From Candidatus Saccharimonadota bacterium (GTDB lineage: Bacteria; Patescibacteriota; Saccharimonadia; Saccharimonadales; Saccharimonadaceae), in assembly GCA_017545595.1 (NCBI GenBank), contig JAFWLO010000003.1, positions 1-48,597 of the forward strand: 48,597 nucleotides of DNA, given 5' to 3'. Under the pieces are notes generated by a model that saw only the letters and a program-made list of their open reading frames with translations, searched no databases and was not told the origin of the DNA. The translations under genes and the position numbers were made by a program. Of the stretch, positions 1-5,550 are shown piece after piece; positions within the stretch are counted from its first letter, which is position 1; each line of letters starts with the position of its first letter.

Positions 1-498
1 AATTACATCAAGTCCAAGGGTAGGTTCATCGAGAAAAAGGATTTTTGGGTAGTTAATAAGCGCTATAGCGATAGATAGTCTGCGTTGCCAACCGCCTGAA
101 AGTTTTTTCGCCTTTTCATCAATAACTTTTTCTAGTTTGAAGTCTTTGACGAGTTTTTCAATTTTTTCGTTTCTATCTTTAATTTGATAAACACCAGCGA
201 AGAATTCAAGATTTTCTTTCACGGTCAGGTTCGGTGCGATGGCAGTTTCTTGCGGGGAGATATTAAGCATGGTTTTTATCTTTTGCGAGTTATTTTCCAA
301 ATTCAAGTTTAGGATTTTAATCTTGCCTTTCGTGGGTTTGACTAGTCCAGTCAGCATTTTAATCGTCGTGGTTTTGCCGGCGCCATTCGTTCCGAGTAGG
401 GCAAAAAGTTCGCCGTCTTTAATTTTAAGATTCAAATTGTCAACGACGGTTTTGTTCTTGTATTTTTTCGTTAAGTTATCGGTTTCTATCGAATACAT
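1..498 (-). CDS. ABC transporter ATP-binding protein (3' end outside window)
   Basis: Reading leftward from an ATG at 498, 166 codons stay open to the window edge, so the C-terminus is missing. The visible part is a nucleotide-binding domain of the ABC-2 export type: Walker A GTNGAGKTT near residue 40, a Q-loop region, the signature LSGGWQRRLSIA near residue 135, and Walker B ILFLDEPTLGLD at the window edge. The protein would hydrolyse ATP on the cytoplasmic face and power a permease presumably encoded to the left of the window. The start lies 2 nt after the stop of the upstream AbrB-like gene, so the two are cotranscribed. The substrate cannot be told from the sequence. Confidence 0.93.
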   Translation of the reverse strand, partial: MYSIETDNLTKKYKNKTVVDNLNLKIKDGELFALLGTNGAGKTTTIKMLTGLVKPTKGKIKILNLNLENNSQKIKTMLNISPQETAIAPNLTVKENLEFFAGVYQIKDRNEKIEKLVKDFKLEKVIDEKAKKLSGGWQRRLSIAIALINYPKILFLDEPTLGLDVI

Positions 499-500
499 TT

Positions 501-692
501 TTATCTCGGTATTATCTTCTCGATTTTGTCTTCTAAAACTTCAGATTTCACAATCGCCATTCCGCGTTTTTTGTCGCACAAGACGACCACGGAATCACCA
601 GGATTAATACTAAACATCTCTCTAGCTTCTTTTGGGATAACGATTTGTCCTTTTTCTCCGACTTTAGAAATACCTACGAACTTGTCTTTCAT
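501..692 (-). CDS. AbrB/SpoVT-type swapped-hairpin transcription factor
   Basis: A 63-residue protein made almost entirely of one AbrB-like swapped-hairpin beta barrel: GEKGQIVIPKEAREMF is the classic 'GQIVIPKE.R' DNA-binding strand-turn, followed by the INPGDSVVV strand. Such proteins dimerise and bind DNA as regulators or as antitoxins. It is first in an operon with the ABC ATPase, so autoregulation of the transporter operon is the simplest inference. No toxin gene is adjacent. The length is normal for a single-domain member. Confidence 0.88.
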   Translation of the reverse strand: MKDKFVGISKVGEKGQIVIPKEAREMFSINPGDSVVVLCDKKRGMAIVKSEVLEDKIEKIIPR

Positions 693-734
693 AATTTTCC
701 TATATTGGTATGATTAGTTATACTTTTCATATTT

Positions 735-740
735 ATTATA
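735..740 (-). promoter_or_regulatory. -10 box of the abrB-ABC operon
   Basis: The reverse strand reads TATAAT here, about 43 nt upstream of the AbrB start. The -35 region is weak. Confidence 0.5.
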
Positions 741-780
741 CCATATATTCCGCAATTTTTATTTTTCATTTTTGCGAAAT

Positions 781-1063
781 AGTCACGTAAGCTCTATGGC
801 GAGTACCCTACATTAACATTGTAAGCTCTTAAGTAGAGCTTTTGCATTGACGTTGGTAGCTCTACTACTTGACCGGGTTGCTAATGCTTTGGGTTGTATT
901 CATTAATTCTACTGAGGCCAGGGATATAGTTTGTAGGATATAAAACATTGATAATACCCCTCACTCGGTAGAAGTCCTCTACGAGGATATTCCAATTCGA
1001 TTGGACAAGGTTCACCAAATTTTATAACGATTTTTATAGTTTTAGGCCGTTAGGTCTTTTTTT
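781..1063. other. Structured intergenic region, possible ncRNA or decayed gene
   Basis: No intact gene covers the 530 nt between 693 and 1224. On the + strand the stretch holds several pairings: AAGCTCT (823-829) with AGAGCTT (835-841); the competing GTAGAGCT (833-840) with AGCTCTAC (858-865); CCTC-TAC-GAGG near 977; and TCCAAT-TCG-ATTGGA near 990-1004. It ends in a terminator-like hairpin with a T run. On the minus strand one frame is open for about 75 codons with a single TAG, so a decayed small coding region is an alternative. I recognise no Rfam-like consensus: no tmRNA, RNase P or SRP landmarks were found. Confidence 0.3.
1044..1063 (+). terminator. Weak intrinsic terminator candidate
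   Basis: AGGCC, a GTTA loop and GGTCT form a 5-bp stem (one G-U pair) followed directly by a run of T. It would end a + strand transcript through 781-1040. Confidence 0.4.
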
Positions 1064-1122
1064 GTTGAAAATGAGAAATAATTGAACCCCTGGCTAGGTC
1101 GGGGTTGCGCTAGATAAGAAAA

Positions 1123-1143
1123 AACGCCCCGCGAAGGGGCGTT
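1123..1143 (-). terminator. Intrinsic terminator of the small gene at 1225-1635
   Basis: On the minus strand AACGCCCC, loop TTCGC and GGGGCGTT are followed by TTTT. A second hairpin (AACCCC/GGGGTT, 1085-1106) lies just beyond. Confidence 0.85.
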
Positions 1144-1224
1144 AGGAGATTTGGCTGAGATAAGATGTGTTTTGAGGAAGTGATGTTTCCGCTTCGGCTA
1201 AAGCTTGAGCTTTTTATTCTGCCT

Positions 1225-1635
1225 TTAGACCGTTGCGAAGCGCGGGTTGAATGCGCGGTGATGGAGCTTCGGTTCCCGCTCGGTCAGGTCGATAATGCCA
1301 GAGGCCCGATAGTTCGGGTAAGCAATCTCGAACTTGTCGTTCCGGAAACAGCTCATAAGGAGCCGATTCCCGACAAAGGAACGTTCGCCAAAGTCGGCGA
1401 GGCAGGTGTCATAAAATTCTGCAAGGACTTTGCGGTTTCCTTTTTCCGACAGAAGACAAGCGAACTGATCCGCCCGCGTAAAGCGGAAGACCCGAGACAG
1501 ATTACTGAAGAGTTCAAAGAGCTCTTCAGGGGTGAGAAAATCTGCGATTTTTGCGATTTTCTTCTTCAAGTCCGCATCAAACTCGAGACCTTTCCCTCTC
1601 TGCTGGTTGATAGTTTCAGTTACTTCTTTTCTCAT
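1225..1635 (-). CDS. Hypothetical protein, 136 aa
   Basis: A well-supported but unrecognised gene. It has an AGGAGGAG ribosome site 9 nt before the ATG, a consensus sigma70 promoter (1688-1716) and a strong terminator after the stop. The protein is soluble, has no signal peptide or membrane segment, and looks mostly helical in its first 80 residues (a run of DLKKKIAKIADFLTPEELFELF character). It then has a basic/aromatic C-terminal part. It contains two cysteines (CLL, DTCLAD region) without a metal-binding pattern. It stands alone as a monocistronic unit. I cannot assign a function. Confidence 0.7.
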   Translation of the reverse strand: MRKEVTETINQQRGKGLEFDADLKKKIAKIADFLTPEELFELFSNLSRVFRFTRADQFACLLSEKGNRKVLAEFYDTCLADFGERSFVGNRLLMSCFRNDKFEIAYPNYRASGIIDLTEREPKLHHRAFNPRFATV

Positions 1636-1687
1636 ACTTCTTTTCTCCTCCTAAAGAGCTATTTTGGGAATTGACCCAATCGTCTTT

Positions 1688-1716
1688 ATTATAGCACACT
1701 TCGTGAAAAAAGTCAA
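1688..1716 (-). promoter_or_regulatory. Consensus sigma70 promoter
   Basis: On the minus strand TTGACT (1716-1711), a 17-nt spacer and TATAAT (1693-1688). It drives the hypothetical gene ending at 1225. Confidence 0.85.
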
Positions 1717-1857
1717 TAGTTTTTAAGCTTATCGGGGGGGTTTACAGGGGTGTGCGGGGTGGTTTTTGAGGAGTTTTAAGAGGGCGTAAAGACGGTGCGC
1801 CGGATATTTTTGGTTTAGACTCTATGGGTCGGGAGAGGGGGCCAAGCGAACGAAGTT

Positions 1858-2958
1858 TTAGACATTAAAGCGAAATTCGACAACGTCGCCGTCTTGCATA
1901 ACGTAGGTCTTCCCTTCGGTACGCATGAGGCCGGCTTCGCGGACGGCTTTTTCGCTTCCGAGACGACTGAGGTCGGAGAAATTGCAGATTTGGGCGGAGA
2001 TAAAGCCGCGTTCGAAGTCGGAATGGATGGCGCCGGCAGCTTCGGGGGCAGTTGCTCCCTGTTTTATCGTCCAGGCACGGCATTCTTTCTTTCCGGCCGT
2101 AAGGAAGCTCTGGAGGCCGAGGGTGGAATAGGCGGCCTTGATGAGCTCGCCGAGGGCGTCTTCTTCGACGCCGTAGCTTTCAAGGAATTCCTTGCGTTCG
2201 GCGCGAGACATGCCCGACATTTCCTCCTCGAGCTTCGCGTTGACGAAGACCGCGTTGTTCTCTAGAGAATGCTTTTCTTGACCGTTAGCTGGGTTTTTGG
2301 AGGAGTTTTCTGATTTTTGATTTTGAGAAGATGAATTAGAATCTGGGGCTTTTGATGATTCGGGAGCTACGAGGGCACGGAGAGAGGACTTAAGAGCCTT
2401 GTCGGTTAGGCCAGATTCGTCGACGTTAAACATATAAATAACAGGTTTTTCCATCAGGAAGGGGATTTGGTTTTCTTCAGCGAACTTCGGGTTTTTCTTA
2501 GACTTCGCCTCGATTTTTTCTCTTGTTTCTAGGTCGGCGAGTTCTAGTTCGGTTTTTATAACATCTATGTCGTTTTTTGCAAGGGCAAGGACATCAGATT
2601 CGGGCTTATTGTCGGCGCGGACAATATCGCCGTCTTTGAAGGCGCGGACAACATGGCAGATTGCGTGACATTCGCGGATATGGGCGAGGAATTTGTTGCC
2701 GAGGCCTTCGCCCTTCGAGGCGCCAGCAACGAGGCCGGCAATATCCACGAATTCGACGGTCGCGGGGACAATTTTGTCGGTATCAAAAATTTTCCCGAGA
2801 ACCTCGAGACGTTCGTCGGGGACAGGGACGATGCCGACGTTCGGTTCGATCGTTGCGAAGGGGTAGTTCGCGGCGAGAGCGCCAGCGTTCGTTAATGCGT
2901 TAAAAAGTGTCGATTTTCCGACGTTCGGAAGGCCGACAATGCCGATTTTTAGATTCAT
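1858..2958 (-). CDS. ychF: Redox-regulated ribosome-associated ATPase YchF
   Basis: An Obg-family P-loop protein of 366 aa that binds ribosomes and prefers ATP. Visible motifs are the G1 loop GLPNVGKST near residue 8, the GVVP/DERL region, the DIAGLVAGASKGEGLGNKFL switch/G3 region near residue 70, and a C-terminal TGS-like domain ending in the VVEFRFNV strand. The ATG at 2958 is preferred over an in-frame TTG at 2964 because the AAAGGA element then sits at normal spacing. Between the helical and TGS regions there is a Ser/Asn/Lys-rich insertion of about 35 residues (around residues 205-240) that most family members lack. It is monocistronic. Confidence 0.95.
   Translation of the reverse strand: MNLKIGIVGLPNVGKSTLFNALTNAGALAANYPFATIEPNVGIVPVPDERLEVLGKIFDTDKIVPATVEFVDIAGLVAGASKGEGLGNKFLAHIRECHAICHVVRAFKDGDIVRADNKPESDVLALAKNDIDVIKTELELADLETREKIEAKSKKNPKFAEENQIPFLMEKPVIYMFNVDESGLTDKALKSSLRALVAPESSKAPDSNSSSQNQKSENSSKNPANGQEKHSLENNAVFVNAKLEEEMSGMSRAERKEFLESYGVEEDALGELIKAAYSTLGLQSFLTAGKKECRAWTIKQGATAPEAAGAIHSDFERGFISAQICNFSDLSRLGSEKAVREAGLMRTEGKTYVMQDGDVVEFRFNV
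2942..2958. repeat. 17-bp direct repeat, left copy
   Basis: CCGATTTTTAGATTCAT, which is the antisense of the ychF start, recurs exactly at 4150-4166. The two copies bracket the 1.2 kb that holds the short RNA, the MazF remnant and the membrane protein. Confidence 0.6.
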
Positions 2959-2994
2959 AACCAACCTGTCCTTTCTACCGTTTTCTTGTCCCTA

Positions 2995-3023
2995 TTGACA
3001 AAATGCTTAATGTTTGATATAAT
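2995..3023 (+). promoter_or_regulatory. Consensus sigma70 promoter of a short RNA
   Basis: TTGACA (2995-3000), exactly 17 nt, then TATAAT (3018-3023). A hairpin terminator begins only about 20 nt after the predicted start. Confidence 0.85.
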
Positions 3024-3029
3024 GGAAAT

Positions 3030-3084
3030 ATATTCGAGGCTACTCGCAATCCCCCCTCCTGAAAAGTTGGGGGGCACATTTTTT
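3030..3084 (+). ncRNA. Predicted ~55-nt RNA
   Basis: Transcription from the promoter at 2995-3023 should begin near 3030 and stop after CCCCCC (3051-3056), a 12-nt loop and GGGGGG (3069-3074) followed by a T6 run (3079-3084). No start codon with an open frame fits inside, so the product would be a very short structured RNA. The T run overlaps the stop of the MazF remnant on the other strand. Read-through into the downstream genes is possible. Confidence 0.5.
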
Positions 3085-3229
3085 ACTTATATAATTCACG
3101 AAATGCTTTCTTTACTTTTTCTAAATCTGATTCAGGAACACGTCCTAGTTTGGAGTGTAGTCTAGAAACACTCATAACTCTCGCTTGGCATACGGCGGCA
3201 AATTCCTTTCTTCCATATCTGTAATTATA
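3083..3229 (-). pseudogene. PemK/MazF toxin C-terminal remnant
   Basis: The minus strand is open for 48 residues after a TGA. It reads as the end of a MazF-like mRNA interferase: a conserved VCQARVMSVSRLHSKLGRV stretch followed by PESDLEKVKKAF and LYK. The whole N-terminal part with the catalytic arginine/serine region is absent and no antitoxin is next to it. The remnant is therefore inactive unless a 30-aa piece starting at the internal ATG is made. It marks this stretch as an old accessory locus. Confidence 0.65.
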
Positions 3230-3243
3230 TCACAAGATGGTGT

Positions 3244-3249
3244 TATAAT
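3244..3249 (+). promoter_or_regulatory. -10 box, leaderless arrangement
   Basis: TATAAT followed by 6 nt (AATCTT) and the ATG at 3256, the same geometry as other leaderless genes in this window. Confidence 0.65.
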
Positions 3250-3255
3250 AATCTT

Positions 3256-3309
3256 ATGGCAACGTTTTTCTGTACAAATTGTGGTGAAAGAATTTTATAT
3301 ACTAATTAA
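3256..3309 (+). CDS. 17-aa half zinc ribbon mini-ORF
   Basis: ATG at 3256, placed exactly where transcription should begin, encodes MATFFCTNCGERILYTN and then TAA. The CTNCG knuckle is the first half of a zinc ribbon such as opens many small membrane proteins. The second CxxC is missing. Five nucleotides later the coding potential resumes in another frame (3315/3333). Either this is a leader peptide coupled to the next gene, or the N-terminal piece of a gene split by a frameshift. Confidence 0.5.
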   Translation: MATFFCTNCGERILYTN

Positions 3310-3332
3310 AGAATATGGTTTTAAGGAATGAG

Positions 3333-4109
3333 ATGGAACAAAACACAACCGCCACAACGCCCGTCATGAATAGTGGTGAGCAAAAGAATGGAAAAGGATG
3401 GAAAGTTGCTACAACAATCGCTTTAGTTGTGGCTGTTTGTGGCGTTGGATTTGGCATCTATGGCATGTTGCAGAGTTCTCAAAAAGACAATCAGATTTCT
3501 GATTTGAAAGTTCAGGTTGAGGATTCTAATGGTAAGATTACCTCCTTAGAAACTGAGAAAATTGAAACTACTGATAAGAATGGTGCAACGGTGACTATCG
3601 CTGACTCAGTAATGTCTAATCTTGGATTTATGGTGAATTATAAAGATATCCCTATGGAGCTTGTTCCTGCATCTTATGGCAAAAATAAATATTATTTATA
3701 TCCTGACGGAAAAGTCATTGTTCGCCACGATTGGACACGATACAACGACACGGATCTTCCTACAGACCAAAGAAAAGAAGATGATTTAACATCTAGATTT
3801 AATAGCAAAGTCATTGATTTGGCTGAAGGGCATCTTCGCAATGGTGCTATTTCGACACTATTCTTTCTTCAAGACGATGGAAAAGTTGCATGGATACATG
3901 ATCTTGAATTGGTTAAGGATAGCAACCAACCAATTGCATATATAGAGGATACACAAGAAATAGCTCACCTTTATGGAAACTACTATAACAATTATGGGAA
4001 CTACTATAACAAAGATATCGCAGGTTTTGTTCGATCAAAATCTGGAGAGATTTATGCTATAAAGCCTGTCTTTGAAGATGGTTATGTCGTTAAATACATT
4101 TTAGATTAA
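3333..4109 (+). CDS. Membrane-anchored coiled-coil protein, unknown function
   Basis: 258 aa from the ATG at 3333, chosen because AAGGAA precedes it by 4 nt. An in-frame ATG at 3315 lacks a ribosome site. A polar N-terminus (GEQKNGKGWK) leads into one membrane helix (about residues 24-45, ALVVAVCGVGFGIYGML). A short coiled coil with QISDLKVQVEDSNGKITSLE character follows, then an external globular domain of about 190 residues rich in Tyr/Asp. A 21-nt duplication gives YGNYYNNYGNYYN near residue 215. The topology suggests an N-in, C-out surface protein. I do not recognise the external domain. Together with the zinc-ribbon mini-ORF upstream it resembles zinc-ribbon/TM proteins common in this phylum. 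Confidence 0.75.
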   Translation: MEQNTTATTPVMNSGEQKNGKGWKVATTIALVVAVCGVGFGIYGMLQSSQKDNQISDLKVQVEDSNGKITSLETEKIETTDKNGATVTIADSVMSNLGFMVNYKDIPMELVPASYGKNKYYLYPDGKVIVRHDWTRYNDTDLPTDQRKEDDLTSRFNSKVIDLAEGHLRNGAISTLFFLQDDGKVAWIHDLELVKDSNQPIAYIEDTQEIAHLYGNYYNNYGNYYNKDIAGFVRSKSGEIYAIKPVFEDGYVVKYILD

Positions 4110-4149
4110 AGGGTAATTAGAAATCAGATTGGTTTAAAAATTGAAGATT

Positions 4150-4166
4150 CCGATTTTTAGATTCAT
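4150..4166. repeat. 17-bp direct repeat, right copy
   Basis: Exact copy of 2942-2958 (the antisense of the ychF start), now in noncoding DNA directly before a terminator. Confidence 0.6.
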
Positions 4167-4177
4167 GAGTAAATCAT

Positions 4178-4201
4178 AAAACCGCCTCGGAAGGCGGTTT
4201 T
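4178..4201. terminator. Bidirectional intrinsic terminator
   Basis: AAAACCGCCT, loop CGGA and AGGCGGTTTT. It closes the gene ending at 4109 and isolates the FISUMP cassettes from it. Confidence 0.85.
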
Positions 4202-4290
4202 ATGGGCGAGTTATCCTTCAGAGGTGTTGCGGGATAAATGTCAGAACGTCGTCGAGAAGAAACTAGTTTGTTACGCGTTGAAGAAAAATA

Positions 4291-4560
4291 TTCTCCACCC
4301 TCTTCGACTCAACGCTATCTATGAATGTAGGAAGTGGCTTAACCAGAGCTGACTCCGGTATTCTATCCGAACCGTTTGCGCTTCCCCGTAGCGGCTACTA
4401 TGGCTGGGTCTCTACTAGCCTTAGCAGTAGGAGTTCGTACGGCTACTACTGGTCTTCGAATACTTACGCTACCACGTACTCCCACGAACAGCTCTTCGCT
4501 TCTACAAACTTCAGTCCTCAGCATGGGAGCAACAAGGGCAGTGGCATTACAGTGCGGTGT
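4291..4560 (+). repeat. FISUMP cassette 1 (silent DGR-like variable repeat)
   Basis: A 270-nt unit that encodes, in one frame, only the last ~90 residues of a FISUMP/C-type-lectin-like domain. The frame runs FDSTLSMNVGSGL, then GILSEPFA, the YWSS core, and ends GITVRC at 4558-4560. It has no upstream gene, promoter or ribosome site. The ATG at 4321 lies inside the domain and aligns with an internal Met in the other copies. After the final Cys the frame runs out of phase into cassette 2. The unit aligns with cassettes 2, 3 and 5 over 240 nt without any insertion or deletion. Differences concentrate at codons that are AAC or AAT in at least one copy. Confidence 0.8.
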
Positions 4561-4567
4561 GTCGCTC

Positions 4568-4837
4568 TTCTCCAACCTCTTCGACTCAACGCTTTCTATG
4601 AATGTAGGAAGCAACCTCGCCAGAGCCGACTCCGGTATTGTCTCCGAACCGTTTGCGTTTCCTCGTAGTGGCTACTATAGCTGGGGCACTGCTGGCTTTT
4701 ACTATAGGAGTTCGTACGGTTTCCACTGGTCTTCGCGTACTTACCATACCGCGGACTCTCGTTACCATGGCTTCTACTCTTCGTACTTCGGCCCTCAGGC
4801 TGGGCGAAGCAAGGGCTACGGCTTTACGGTTCGTTGT
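4568..4837 (+). repeat. FISUMP cassette 2
   Basis: Same 270-nt unit 7 nt after cassette 1, starting at the shared TTCTCCAACCTCTTCGACTC boundary and ending at the Cys codon 4835-4837. Its variable codons encode R, Y, S, G, G, Y, Y, F and R where cassette 3 has mostly N. The surrounding frame (GIVSEPFAFPRSG, YFGPQ, GFTVRC) is conserved. A chance open frame from cassette 1 runs into it, but this is a product of codon structure, not a fused gene. Confidence 0.8.
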
Positions 4838-4882
4838 CAAGCTTCAAAAATTATGAAGTTCTTGCAGTTTTACAAAGCGACT

Positions 4883-5148
4883 TCTCCCTTTTCAGTTCAA
4901 CGCTATCTATGAATACAGGAACCAACTTAACCAGAGCCGATTCCGGTATTCTATCCGAACCGTTTGCGTTTCCTCATAGTGGCGCCTATAACTGGAACTC
5001 TACTAGCCTCGGCAATAGGAGTTCATACGGCAACTACTGGACTTCGCATGCTTACTCTACCACGCGCTCTCACTACCAGGCATTCGGCTCTACCATCTTT
5101 GGCCCTCAGAATGGGAACAACAAGGGTTACGGCGTCGCAGTTCGTTGT
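4883..5148 (+). repeat. FISUMP cassette 3, closest to the presumed template
   Basis: From the internal ATG (4909) to the Cys codon (5146-5148) it is 240 nt, exactly as in cassettes 1, 2 and 5. Its left 25 nt are diverged. At codons 28, 30, 36, 42, 68, 70 and 71 of the unit it carries AAC or AAT, the state expected of an unmutated template. It is therefore the copy nearest to a hypothetical template repeat. Confidence 0.8.
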
Positions 5149-5159
5149 ACTATTTCTAA

Positions 5160-5252
5160 TTATCGCAGAACGATGACACAACGAATTGCGAGTCCAGCCC
5201 CCTTGTAGTCAGCACTTTCGGGCAGAAAAGAGGCTGAGCTGAAGAAGGCAAA
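5160..5252 (-). pseudogene. Inverted, diverged FISUMP C-terminal fragment
   Basis: Between cassettes 3 and 4, on the opposite strand, 30 codons read as another FISUMP end: AFFSSASFLPES, then ADYKGAGLAIRC, a short tail VIVLR and TAA. It is clearly related in pattern (F-S-S, P, KG.G.A.RC) but much more diverged than the five cassettes. It abuts the truncated left end of cassette 4, so a rearrangement joined the two. Confidence 0.6.
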
Positions 5253-5477
5253 AACTTAACCAGAGCCGACTCCGGTATTATCTCCGAACCGTTTGCGTTT
5301 CCTCGTAGTGGTCGCTATATCTGGGGCTCTACTGGCCTTAACACTAGGAGCTCGTACGGCTACTACTGGTCTTCACATGCTTACTCTACCACGCTTTCTC
5401 GCAACCAGCTCTTCAGCTCTATGTACTTCAATCCTCAGTCTGGGTACCACAAGGGCTATGGTTTTACAGTTCGTTAG
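5253..5477 (+). repeat. FISUMP cassette 4, 5'-truncated
   Basis: The unit begins only at codon 6 (ACTTAACCAGAGCC) where the inverted fragment ends, then aligns without gaps. Its last codon is TAG in place of the TGT (Cys) of the others, so it ends GFTVR. The variable codons again keep their third base (R, R, I, G, G, N, T, Y, H, L). Confidence 0.78.
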
Positions 5478-5512
5478 TTTTCTTCTATATAAGAAAACTA
5501 TTCTAAGTTTCC

Positions 5513-5541
5513 TTGACGGTTTTCTTCCATAGAGGTAAAAT
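5513..5541 (+). promoter_or_regulatory. Promoter of the DUF4143 ATPase gene
   Basis: TTGACG (5513-5518), a 17-nt spacer and TAAAAT (5536-5541). The ATG follows at 5551, so the mRNA has almost no leader. Confidence 0.75.
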
Positions 5542-5550
5542 ATAAACAAG

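Noticed and set aside
1165-1674. 169-codon + strand frame over the gene at 1225-1635
   Set aside because: The minus-strand gene has the promoter, the AGGAGGAG site and the terminator; the + strand frame has none.
4237-4323. 28-codon ORF ending in the ATG of cassette 1 (ATGA overlap)
   Set aside because: No ribosome site or promoter. Its end is dictated by the conserved cassette sequence and a similar chance overlap occurs at cassette 3.
4376-4912. A 178-codon open frame across cassettes 1-3
   Set aside because: Its first half is an out-of-phase reading of cassette 1 and its end an out-of-phase reading of cassette 3. Only the middle (cassette 2) is the real FISUMP frame. The same shadow frame is open in every cassette.
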